Below the pieces are notes generated by a model that worked only from the letters and a program-made list of their open reading frames with translations, ran no database searches and was not told where the DNA came from. The position numbers and the translations under genes are program-made. From Clostridium sp. (lineage in GTDB: Bacteria > Bacillota > Clostridia > Lachnospirales > Lachnospiraceae): a stretch of DNA of 45,953 bases. Positions 1 to 6,927 of this stretch are shown piece after piece. Location: the NCBI GenBank assembly GCA_023664605.1, contig JAMPFF010000001.1, positions 291,661 through 337,613 on the forward strand, read 5' to 3'. The number at the start of each line of letters is the position of its first letter. Position 1 is the stretch's first letter.

Positions 1-2
1 AG

Positions 3-1022
3 ACTTTTGATGTAAACCTGAATCCCTTTGGAAAGGTGACATTTGTTTCTTATACGCCGGATACATGGGAGAGTGATTACGCTGACGCAGTGTTTCTTGT
101 AGAACAAGACGGAATGATTCTTTCCCAGCTTCCGGCAGCTTTTGAAAATAACGTCGGCACAGAGCTTTTCCATTCGGTAGATGCGGTGTCTTTTTTTGAT
201 TATAACAAGGATGGATTTGACGATATCATCATTATTTTAAGTTATATCCCCAACGACGGACAATCAACTTTGCACAATGTGGTTCGCTATTACAGGGGAG
301 CTGAAAACGGTATTTTTACTTATGAACAGGAAATGTCAGAGAGCGCCTCATCCGCTTTAACAGACATAACGATTGCCTCTGCCAAAGATTTTATTGGTCA
401 GAAAGACTTATCCCATGACAATAGTCCGGCGGACGAAACCTATCTTTATACTGATGTTTTAGAACAATATCAGGATATGGTTCAAAATGATTTTTATAAG
501 AATCTTATAGATACGGATTATTACGATAACAGCTTCGGGGATGCGATTGGCTTAGAAATTCGTCATTTGGAACAGGATATTTATTATGCGCTTTATGATA
601 TAGACGGAAATGGAATAGCAGAACTGATTATTGCAGGCGGAGAAAATCATAATGCCAATGCGGATAATGCACCTTGGAATTATGACTTATATGGATATGA
701 TGGAACCAAGGCAGTCCATATTTTTTCAGATATGGAATTTGGCTACAGAACTAATTTTTCACTTTATGAAAATGGGGTAATAGAAGTATTTTACAGCAGC
801 AGCGCCGCGGAATCCGGAGTTGATTTTTATAAAATAAGAAAGGATGGATTTACTCCTGAAAAAATAGATTCTTTTGCTGTGGTTGGACATCTTGAAGGGG
901 ATGCGCCTGTGTTTAACTATCTGCAGAATGGCAATGAAATAGCAGAGGATGAGTATCATGCCAAGATACAAAGCTATGAAATTGCCCTTGCAAAAGGATT
1001 ACAGTGGATACAGATTCAGTAA
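3..1022 (+). CDS. Partial secreted or lipoprotein-like protein, 5' end outside window
   Basis: The reading frame is open to the left edge of the window, so the true start lies upstream; the GTG at 36 is only an internal codon. About 340 residues are visible. The protein is acidic and rich in aromatic residues. It holds two short Asp-rich stretches (DYNKDGFDD near the front and DIDGNGIAEL in the second half) that resemble calcium-binding loops of FG-GAP/VCBS or EF-hand-like repeats in surface proteins. No membrane segment lies in the visible part. The gene at 12681 has a similar acidic loop (DFNEDGLSDY), so both may be extracytoplasmic proteins of the same broad type. I do not recognise a specific family, and the substrate or partner is unknown. 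Confidence 0.6.
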   Translation, partial: TFDVNLNPFGKVTFVSYTPDTWESDYADAVFLVEQDGMILSQLPAAFENNVGTELFHSVDAVSFFDYNKDGFDDIIIILSYIPNDGQSTLHNVVRYYRGAENGIFTYEQEMSESASSALTDITIASAKDFIGQKDLSHDNSPADETYLYTDVLEQYQDMVQNDFYKNLIDTDYYDNSFGDAIGLEIRHLEQDIYYALYDIDGNGIAELIIAGGENHNANADNAPWNYDLYGYDGTKAVHIFSDMEFGYRTNFSLYENGVIEVFYSSSAAESGVDFYKIRKDGFTPEKIDSFAVVGHLEGDAPVFNYLQNGNEIAEDEYHAKIQSYEIALAKGLQWIQIQ

Positions 1023-1174
1023 TTGCGTATAATTGCCGGTTTGAGGTTTCATTGCACAACCCTTATTGTAAGCTCCATAAATTTTTTCACTACAAAAATG
1101 CTGCATTTTGTGACAATTAAGAAATTAATTGAAACTTATGCGGCATTTCATTCGTATTATTAGTAGAAGCATAG

Positions 1175-1291
1175 GTGATTACGACATGCCTAAATCAAGT
1201 TATCTATGGGCAACATATGCACTCCAACACGGGTCGCTCCCGCTACATATGTTACCCCATACAAGTCTTGTTAAAGGCATTTCGTAACCAC
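1175..1291. repeat. 117-bp imperfect palindrome upstream of the 1317 gene
   Basis: The outer arms 1175-1191 and 1275-1291 are reverse complements with two mismatches over 17 bases. The inner arms 1196-1219 and 1246-1270 pair again around CATATG and CTATGGG/CCCCATA. The central loop is about 26 bases. The element ends 11 bases before the aaggagg ribosome site of the next gene. It has no coding logic of its own. It could be a MITE-like non-autonomous element or a long structured 5' leader; the sequence alone does not decide. The remaining gap (1023-1174) is AT-rich and shows nothing else. Confidence 0.6.
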
Positions 1292-1316
1292 CCAACACCA
1301 GAAAGGAGGAACGCGC

Positions 1317-1994
1317 ATGAACAATATGATGAACTTCAGCTATATGACAAGGCTTTGCCATAGTATGGTAAAAACCTCTCAGGTGCAGAGCGGACAGGCG
1401 GACGGCGTCGGATTCTATGATAAGTTAGTGGAAAAGGCAGAGTATAAACAATATATATATGATAAAATCGCGTCGCTTCCCGTGCATTCCTCCAATATGC
1501 AGGACTCCGTAGCGGTTCAGATATCGGACGCCGGATTGGAGGCAATGAGAAACAACCCGGCATATGAAAAGTGGGTTTTGGATACGATAAAGGCAAATTT
1601 TCAGTGTCCTGACCCGTGGAGCGGCGTATGCGGCGGCAAGTTTGTTGTCCTTTATTTTGGCGCGACAAAAGAAGAGAGCCACGGAGAATGCTGGCAGATG
1701 GGGTTTCGGAACGGAAGCGGACAGAAGTTATTTAACGAAAAGGCGAAAGAAAGTTTTTGGGAACGCAGACAGAAGCGCAGAAAGGAATGGCTGGCGCAGT
1801 TGGAGGAGCTGGAAGAAAAGAAAGCGCTTTCTAAAAGAATGGCAAGAAGCCGGTACTTTATGGAGCTATCGTCGATAAAGCCGCTTTTCGGGGAATCGAA
1901 AGAACCGCTTAACTGCGATATGCTGGCGATGCAGATTTTTTCTTCTTTTAAGGCGAATATATTGCTGGGAAATTTTCATGCGAAAAAAGGTTGA
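1317..1994 (+). CDS. Hypothetical protein with VQIS-GLEA motif
   Basis: A 225-residue protein with a strong ribosome site (aaggagg, 7 bases before the ATG). No signal peptide or membrane segment is visible. Near residue 65 it has VAVQISDAGLEAMRNN, which resembles VIVQFSGDGLAALAES in the 29463 protein. I infer that the two share a small domain. The second half has a highly charged Arg/Lys/Glu helix (residues about 140-185), possibly coiled coil. A Cys pair lies in the CPDPWSGVCGGKF segment. The gene heads a three-gene run (1317, 2095, 2924) of unrecognised proteins in one direction, so they may act together. The stop codon overlaps the first hairpin of the structured element at 1989. Function unknown. 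Confidence 0.75.
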   Translation: MNNMMNFSYMTRLCHSMVKTSQVQSGQADGVGFYDKLVEKAEYKQYIYDKIASLPVHSSNMQDSVAVQISDAGLEAMRNNPAYEKWVLDTIKANFQCPDPWSGVCGGKFVVLYFGATKEESHGECWQMGFRNGSGQKLFNEKAKESFWERRQKRRKEWLAQLEELEEKKALSKRMARSRYFMELSSIKPLFGESKEPLNCDMLAMQIFSSFKANILLGNFHAKKG

Positions 1995-2058
1995 AAAAAT
2001 TGTATTTTTTCAACCGCGAGTTTGTGCTGACGTTAATAACGTCCGACACAAACATCGC
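1989..2058 (+). promoter_or_regulatory. Two tandem perfect hairpins between 1317 and 2095 genes
   Basis: The first hairpin has an 11-bp perfect stem (GGTTGAAAAAA at 1989-1999 with TTTTTTCAACC at 2005-2015) and starts inside the stop codon of the gene before it. The second (2016-2058) is three stacked stems: GCGA/TCGC, GTTTGTG/CACAAAC, and an inner GACGTTA/TAACGTC. The order, a GGTTGAAA hairpin followed by a TTTGTG/CACAAA hairpin, matches the longer leader elements at 12544 and 14855, so this looks like a diverged relative. It may act as a terminator, a transcript stabiliser or a regulatory leader for the 2095 gene. Confidence 0.6.
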
Positions 2059-2094
2059 AAGCTAAGTAACAAGTAATAAGAAAGGGGCTAAATT

Positions 2095-2934
2095 ATGAAT
2101 ATAGGTGGAATTGGAACGGGGTACCAGGCGGCAAAAAACGCGGTATATCAGGCAGGAGGGGCGAAGCAAAACGCAGCGACCGCAGCTTTTACGAAGCAGA
2201 TGGAGAATGCGGCTAATAGACGACCGAAAGAATATAAAGTATATATGAAAACCGACGATATGCTTTATTCCGGCGGAAACGGTTCGGGGTTGTCTTTTTA
2301 TATTAAATACGCGGAAAATTCTACGGACGACGACCCGACGGTGGTTGCTAGAGGCGTCGATGAAAACGGCAATGAATTTGAGCAGACTATACATATCAAC
2401 GATATCAATCCCTGCAATGCGACCATGGTAGAGATGTGTGCGCTGGAGGCGTATCTGGGCGTTGATAAGGACGGCGGGCTTTCCTCTTTGCCGAAAGACC
2501 CGTCCGCAGGAAATATGGGGCTGCATGACAGAGCGAATTTTATAGATATGTTCAGCAGGCAGATACGGGATATGAACACATTGGGGCAGAGGAGGCTTGC
2601 CGATTACTACCTTTACAGTATGCGGGAATATGAGAAATTTATGACGCAGAGAGAAAAAAGTGCGGGAATGTCTGAAAGGCAAAACTCCAAAGAGACACAG
2701 GCGCAGGAATCTAAAAGCGATTCGGAAATTATTACACAGGCGGATGGTTCTAAAACGCTTATCATAACGAATCAAATCGGCGGAATGAAAATGGTGACAA
2801 GCATCGAACTTTCCAAACCGTCGCCGTTAGCCAAAGAGCATGGAACGCAGGATATAGAGGATTTGGAAGCCGCGGCAAGAAGCCTGATAACGACACAGCC
2901 AAGCGGTAATGGGGGAATGGTAAATGAACATTAA
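2095..2934 (+). CDS. Hypothetical protein, possibly DUF6033-like
   Basis: A 279-residue protein with an ATG 8-10 bases after a GAAAGGGG-type ribosome site. The N terminus (MNIGGIGTGYQAAKN) is Gly/Ala/Asn rich and lacks a classical signal peptide. A Gln/Lys/Ser-rich linker spans about residues 180-215. The C-terminal part ends in a hydrophobic strand pair followed by ISLELSKP-type residues (here SIELSKPSP). That ending reminds me of the DUF6033 family common in Lachnospiraceae, but this is from memory and unverified. The next gene overlaps its end by 11 bases, so the two are probably translated together. Its role is unknown; flagellar-type or other non-Sec export is possible but not shown. Confidence 0.7.
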   Translation: MNIGGIGTGYQAAKNAVYQAGGAKQNAATAAFTKQMENAANRRPKEYKVYMKTDDMLYSGGNGSGLSFYIKYAENSTDDDPTVVARGVDENGNEFEQTIHINDINPCNATMVEMCALEAYLGVDKDGGLSSLPKDPSAGNMGLHDRANFIDMFSRQIRDMNTLGQRRLADYYLYSMREYEKFMTQREKSAGMSERQNSKETQAQESKSDSEIITQADGSKTLIITNQIGGMKMVTSIELSKPSPLAKEHGTQDIEDLEAAARSLITTQPSGNGGMVNEH

Positions 2935-3856
2935 CGGGATTACAGGAAAGGAATTTCGTGGAAACGCGATAAAAAATACGGGGAATAGTGGAAGGGCAAT
3001 AAGCAGTTTTGCAAGTAGCATGGCAGGTATGAATGTGTGGACGGGACTGCGTTCGGAAAATCAGAAAAAAGTAAATACAGAAATGTCGTGTGGCGCAATA
3101 GAAGCTTATACGGCATTATGCACATCCGCTATCCAGCCCTCCTTACAGGAAAAAGAAGTATATGCGGCATATGAGAAGTATGAATCGGCAAACTATAAAA
3201 TCGTACCGGATAATGAGGCGGAATGCTTTACAATATATACGAAGCAGGGGGAAAGAATCGGCGCGTTTACTTACGGAGATATCAAAATAAGGCAGGATGC
3301 GGCGAATGGTTGTCAGTTTTTAATTTCAGAACATGGAACAATGTCTTATGACGCGGTGGCGCTGGATGATGAACTGAAAGCGGATTTACAGCACATTATG
3401 GGAATAGAGACATGGAAAACAGAACCCTTGCAGGGCTATACCCTTAAGACGCATTCAGGCACGGGCATTCAATATCTGATAAGAGACGGCGAAGAGGGGC
3501 GCGGCGGCAAAGTCCTTTTACAGAATGAAGAGGACGTCAAAAAGTACGAGGCATTGGCGGAAACGTATCTGAATAAATACCCGAATCTGATAAAAGACAA
3601 GAATGCCGCTTATATTTATGCGGATTTGGAGATAAAGGGGTTGGCGCAGCATACCGGCAACGGCTTTCTCACGATGGGATATGACGGGATATCATATCAT
3701 GACAATTTGGACAGCAAAAAGAACTGGAGCATTTTGTTCCCGCAAGACTTTTACTGGAAAATATTTGAATGGCTGCAAAGCGATAAAAGCGCTAAGGCGG
3801 ATAGAGAGAGCATTGCCGCATGGGTGAATATCATAGCAGAACGCCAAAACAGCTAG
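2924..3856 (+). CDS. Hypothetical protein, third of the 1317-2095-2924 run
   Basis: A 310-residue protein. The ATG at 2924 follows a GGGGGAA ribosome site inside the end of the 2095 gene; the 11-base overlap suggests translational coupling. The N terminus begins MNINGITGKEFRGN, close in style to the 2095 product (MNIGGIG), without a signal peptide. The middle (residues about 90-150) is a predicted mixed alpha/beta region. The C-terminal third holds Tyr/Asp-rich stretches and ends in a charged helix. No catalytic motif is recognisable. A GC-rich hairpin after the stop separates it from the convergent flavin reductase gene. Shared position and style suggest the three proteins form one functional unit, but that is inference. 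Confidence 0.7.
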   Translation: MNINGITGKEFRGNAIKNTGNSGRAISSFASSMAGMNVWTGLRSENQKKVNTEMSCGAIEAYTALCTSAIQPSLQEKEVYAAYEKYESANYKIVPDNEAECFTIYTKQGERIGAFTYGDIKIRQDAANGCQFLISEHGTMSYDAVALDDELKADLQHIMGIETWKTEPLQGYTLKTHSGTGIQYLIRDGEEGRGGKVLLQNEEDVKKYEALAETYLNKYPNLIKDKNAAYIYADLEIKGLAQHTGNGFLTMGYDGISYHDNLDSKKNWSILFPQDFYWKIFEWLQSDKSAKADRESIAAWVNIIAERQNS

Positions 3857-3883
3857 AAAACAGGGAATGGAATACAATATTTC

Positions 3884-3910
3884 AGGGCAGCCCGCCGCGC
3901 GTGCTGCCCT
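3884..3910. terminator. Hairpin between convergent genes
   Basis: AGGGCAGC and GCTGCCCT form an 8-bp perfect stem with an 11-base GC-rich loop, lying between the convergent stops at 3856 and 3915. The T-run after it is poor on either strand, so termination strength is uncertain. Confidence 0.5.
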
Positions 3911-3914
3911 TATC

Positions 3915-4418
3915 TTATCTTGCCAGTACCTCTATGATTTCAGCGACATACATCGTGTGCATATCCCCGTCCGTGTACCAGTCCTTGATATGCGGTGAAA
4001 GAAAAGATTCTTCGGTAATTCTCGTTGCCGACAATTTCTGGCAGAGAAAAACAAGGTTTCCTTCGTCGATAAACGGTATGGAATGCTTATAGTTCCAGGT
4101 AAGGCCTGCCGCTTCCACCTTATCCTCATATCTGCCAGAATGCGAACCGCAGTAATTGAGCGCATCCTTATAGCTTTGATTTAAAAAGGAAACGGAGAGA
4201 AGGTCATAAGTATCTATAAATTCTTTGGTATAGCGGGAATCGCGGACGAAAAGAAAAACAACATTTTTTCCCCAGAGGACGCCGACGCCGCCCCAGCTGA
4301 TTGTCATGGTGTTTGCTTCTTGTTTGGAGCCTGCCGAAATAAGCGCCCATTCCTTTCCTATCTTTTCAAACGGGTTAAACTCCAGTTCGTTCATTGGAAA
4401 TGGTTGAAATGTGTGCAT
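3915..4418 (-). CDS. Flavin reductase-like domain protein
   Basis: A 167-residue protein of the flavin reductase/FMN-binding split-barrel fold. Seen features are the early strand with EWALISAGS, then NTMTISWGGVGVLWGKNV, which fits the FMN-contacting region, and a mid-protein SVSFLNQSYKDALNYCGSHSGR segment typical of these small reductases. The length fits the single-domain family. Such proteins bind FMN and pass electrons from NAD(P)H or another donor; the physiological partner is not deducible. The ATG is preceded by aaaggag. It lies alone on the minus strand with its own promoter and palindromic operator candidates (4453-4516), so it is probably induced by a specific signal, such as a redox or small-molecule stress. 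Confidence 0.85.
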   Translation of the reverse strand: MHTFQPFPMNELEFNPFEKIGKEWALISAGSKQEANTMTISWGGVGVLWGKNVVFLFVRDSRYTKEFIDTYDLLSVSFLNQSYKDALNYCGSHSGRYEDKVEAAGLTWNYKHSIPFIDEGNLVFLCQKLSATRITEESFLSPHIKDWYTDGDMHTMYVAEIIEVLAR

Positions 4419-4452
4419 ACTGTAATCTCCTTTCGCGTTTTTTTGCGTATTT

Positions 4453-4516
4453 CACAATTTTGTGTGTTTCACGAATTTTGTGAAACTATTATAACTTGAA
4501 TTGGCGGGGGGCGCAA
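4453..4516 (-). promoter_or_regulatory. Promoter and palindromic operator of the flavin reductase gene
   Basis: Read on the minus strand, TTGCGC (4511-4516) and TATAAT (4488-4493) are separated by exactly 17 bases. Just downstream of the -10 box lies a perfect palindrome, GTTTCAC/GTGAAAC with a 7-base centre (4466-4486). A second, CACAA/TTGTG (4453-4464), follows it. Placement right after the -10 box is typical of a repressor site. No regulator gene is adjacent. Confidence 0.65.
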
Positions 4517-4527
4517 TATGAAGTGCG

Positions 4528-4950
4528 CTATTCATCTTTTTCCAGAATTTTTATAAACTCTTTGGGCGTGTATATGGCTATGCTTGCATTTGCATAGTCT
4601 TTTTCGTTTCGGGTGACGATACAGTCCATTTTGGAACGGAGAGCAGTTTCTATCATGACGGCGTCCTCAAAATCTTTTATGTCTGATGAAATGGCATGGA
4701 AAATATCGTCTGCCATGCTGTCAAGCATACCGATAATGGTGAAAAGCTGGTTTAGCTTGGAACGGCTTTCCTTATCACTGTGGATGCAGCGGTGTGTAAG
4801 ATAATAGATATCGGTTGCCGCTTTAGCCGTAATGCAGCCGGTAAAGAGGTTCATCGCTGCCGCCTGTATGATTTTCTTTGCCTCCTGTGCAAATGGTTCC
4901 CGATTTTGCAGAAAATCCATAATGATACAGGTATCGAGCAGCGCTTTCAT
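4528..4950 (-). CDS. PIN-domain toxin (VapC-like)
   Basis: A 140-residue PIN-domain protein, a predicted metal-dependent ribonuclease of a type II toxin-antitoxin module. The first acidic residue is present in MKALLDTCIIMDFL (Asp6). Further acidic residues sit in the DFEDAVMIETA segment (about residues 92-102), and the usual late strand MDCIVTRNEKDY follows. Its ATG overlaps the antitoxin stop in ATGA, so translation is coupled and the antitoxin is made first. Length and residue pattern look intact, so it is likely functional. The RNA target is unknown. Confidence 0.85.
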   Translation of the reverse strand: MKALLDTCIIMDFLQNREPFAQEAKKIIQAAAMNLFTGCITAKAATDIYYLTHRCIHSDKESRSKLNQLFTIIGMLDSMADDIFHAISSDIKDFEDAVMIETALRSKMDCIVTRNEKDYANASIAIYTPKEFIKILEKDE

Positions 4951-5162
4951 ATTTTACTAAGCCTCTCTTTTTCTGCTTCTTCTAAAGTCATGGTATCGGG
5001 AACACTGCCGAAAAGCGAGTTGACGGTATCAAGTTTATTTTGATAAGGGGCGGTCAATTTTGCCACGGTTTTACCGTTGCGAGTAATGAAAATATCTTCT
5101 GTTGCCGCCATGAGAAGGTATTTGCCGAAGTTCATTTTAAATTCGGTCGCCGTAATAGACAT
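4947..5162 (-). CDS. Phd/YefM-type antitoxin
   Basis: A 71-residue antitoxin. I choose the ATG at 5162 (MSITATEFKMNFGKYL) over the upstream in-frame ATG at 5186, because ggaggg lies 7 bases before it. The N-terminal part, with ATEFKMNFGKYL and then IFITRNGKTVAKL, is the classic Phd/YefM DNA-binding fold. The C-terminal tail (DTMTLEEAEKERLSKI) would wrap the toxin. It precedes and overlaps the PIN toxin gene by 4 bases. Autoregulation at the adjacent promoter and repeats (5195-5240) is expected. Confidence 0.85.
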   Translation of the reverse strand: MSITATEFKMNFGKYLLMAATEDIFITRNGKTVAKLTAPYQNKLDTVNSLFGSVPDTMTLEEAEKERLSKI

Positions 5163-5194
5163 ATCGATGCCCTCCTTTCCATTCATTCAATTAT

Positions 5195-5240
5195 AGTATA
5201 TGATAATCGAACGAAAATAACAACTGAATCGAACAAAAAT
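5195..5240 (-). promoter_or_regulatory. TA promoter with two direct-repeat operator candidates
   Basis: On the minus strand TTGTTA (5218-5223) and TATACT (5195-5200) have a 17-base spacer. On the plus strand the 14-base sequence AATCGAACGAAAAT (5205-5218) recurs with one mismatch at 5227-5240. The starts are 22 bases apart, about two helical turns, which suits cooperative binding of the Phd-type antitoxin. Confidence 0.6.
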
Positions 5241-5259
5241 TTATTTTATAGATTGCGCC

Positions 5260-5288
5260 TTTACAAGTAGGAAATGAAATGGTATAGA
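5260..5288 (+). promoter_or_regulatory. Probable promoter of the GH32/fructokinase genes
   Basis: TTTACA (5260-5265), a 17-base spacer and TATAGA (5283-5288) form a sigma-A-like promoter about 90 bases before the GH32 start. The leader between has no obvious hairpin. Confidence 0.5.
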
Positions 5289-5379
5289 TTGATATAAACA
5301 GACTTTGCAAGAGAGATTAGAAGGCAGGGAAGATGTCAGATGAATAACGGCGTTTCGGTGTATAAAGTATAGGAGGATT

Positions 5380-6864
5380 ATGATGAATCAGGCATTAGAG
5401 AATGCGCGAAAATATGAAAAAATAAAGGAAAAGGAGATTGCAAAAGAGCCAAGACCGGCTTTTCATTTATCTTCCCGTGTGGGCTGGATGAATGACCCCA
5501 ACGGTTTTTCCTATTATAACGGAGAATATCATTTATTCTACCAGTACCATCCGTACAATTCCCACTGGGGACCGATGCACTGGGGGCATGCGGTGAGTAA
5601 AGACTTGCTGCATTGGAAATATCTTCCGGCGGCGCTTGCTCCCGATGCGGATTATGACAGGGACGGATGCTTTTCGGGGAGCGCGCTCACGCTTCCTGAC
5701 GGACGGCACTTGCTGCTTTATACGGGCGTCTCGAAAGAGACGCAGCCTGACGGCAGTATGCGTGATGTGCAAAGACAGTGCATTGCGATAGGCGACGGAA
5801 CGGATTATGAAAAATATGCCCTAAATCCTGTTATAGATGAAAAAAGTCTGCCGGAAAACGGCAGTAAGTATGATTTCCGCGACCCTAAAATCTGGCGCAA
5901 GGCGGACGGCTCTTATCGGTGCGTCGCGGGAAACCGTACAAAGGACGGGGACGGACAGATATTGCTTTACAGCTCGCAGGATGGACGGGAGTGGAAATAT
6001 GAAAAAGTCCTTGCCGCCAATAAAATGCGGTTTGGTAATATGTGGGAATGCCCGGATTTCTTTACGCTGGACGGCATGAGGGTTCTGTTGACAAGCCCGC
6101 AGGATATGCTGCCGCAGGGATTTGAATATCATAACGGCAATGGAACGCTCTGCCTGATTGGTACATATGATGATGATACCGATACTTTTTCAGAACAGCA
6201 TAATCAGGCGATTGACTACGGCATTGACTTTTATGCGCCGCAGACGGTTTGCGCGCCGGATGGGCGGCGGATTATGATTGGCTGGATGCAGAACTGGGAT
6301 ACCTGTACCATGCATACGCCGGAACAGCCGTGGTTTGGGCAGATGAGCCTGCCGAGGGAGCTTTTTATCAAAAACGGACGCCTCTACCAGCAGCCGGTTC
6401 GTGAACTGGAGAGTCTGCGCGGCAAAGAAATAAAATATGAGAATGTTACCTTTACGGACGTAATCAGACTGGACGGCATCAAAGGCAGAAAAGTTGATAT
6501 GGAGCTTTCTATCCGTCCGGAGGATGAAGAAAATATTTACCGGAAATTTGCGCTGCGTTTCGCGCAGGATGATACATACCAGACCTCCATCAGTTTTCGC
6601 CCGTATGAGTCTATTTTAAAGGTGGACAGAAAATTTTCCGGTTCCAGAAGGGCGATTATCCATCAGCGGCGCGCCAAAGTGAGAAATCATGACGGACAGA
6701 TAAAGTTAAGGGTCATTTTGGATAATTTCAGTGTGGAAGTATTCGTCAACGACGGGGAATATGTAATGTCCGCGGCCATGTATACGGATTTATCCGCAGA
6801 CGACATTTCCTTTTTTGCAGACGGCTCTGTGACAATGGATGTTGTAAAATATGAACTGATTTAG
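5380..6864 (+). CDS. scrB: GH32 sucrose-6-phosphate hydrolase / beta-fructofuranosidase
   Basis: A 494-residue glycoside hydrolase of family 32. The five-blade catalytic part comes first, with WMNDPNG (nucleophile Asp39), FRDPKIW (transition-state Asp, near residue 166) and WECPDFF (acid/base Glu, near residue 222). A beta-sandwich follows from about residue 350 (SIRPEDEEN..., VEVFVNDGE). There is no signal peptide, so it acts in the cytoplasm, cleaving sucrose, sucrose-6-phosphate or short fructans. A double ATG (5380, 5383) follows aggagg. The next gene is a PfkB-type fructokinase, as in classic sucrose loci. No PTS or ABC sugar transporter is adjacent, so uptake must be encoded elsewhere. 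Family assignment is certain; the exact substrate is not. Confidence 0.93.
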   Translation: MMNQALENARKYEKIKEKEIAKEPRPAFHLSSRVGWMNDPNGFSYYNGEYHLFYQYHPYNSHWGPMHWGHAVSKDLLHWKYLPAALAPDADYDRDGCFSGSALTLPDGRHLLLYTGVSKETQPDGSMRDVQRQCIAIGDGTDYEKYALNPVIDEKSLPENGSKYDFRDPKIWRKADGSYRCVAGNRTKDGDGQILLYSSQDGREWKYEKVLAANKMRFGNMWECPDFFTLDGMRVLLTSPQDMLPQGFEYHNGNGTLCLIGTYDDDTDTFSEQHNQAIDYGIDFYAPQTVCAPDGRRIMIGWMQNWDTCTMHTPEQPWFGQMSLPRELFIKNGRLYQQPVRELESLRGKEIKYENVTFTDVIRLDGIKGRKVDMELSIRPEDEENIYRKFALRFAQDDTYQTSISFRPYESILKVDRKFSGSRRAIIHQRRAKVRNHDGQIKLRVILDNFSVEVFVNDGEYVMSAAMYTDLSADDISFFADGSVTMDVVKYELI

Positions 6865-6927
6865 CGTAGTAAAGTTTTGACTGTGTGCGGCAGCTTAGAA
6901 CTTATCAGAAAGAGAGGATGCAGGCGG

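Noticed and set aside
1175-1363. 62-codon plus-strand frame upstream of the 1317 gene
   Set aside because: It starts exactly at the left arm of the palindrome and overlaps the 1317 start; explained by the palindrome.
2062-2775. 237-codon open frame on the minus strand
   Set aside because: Antisense to the 2095 gene; Cys/Arg/Phe-rich composition and no ribosome site. A shadow frame.
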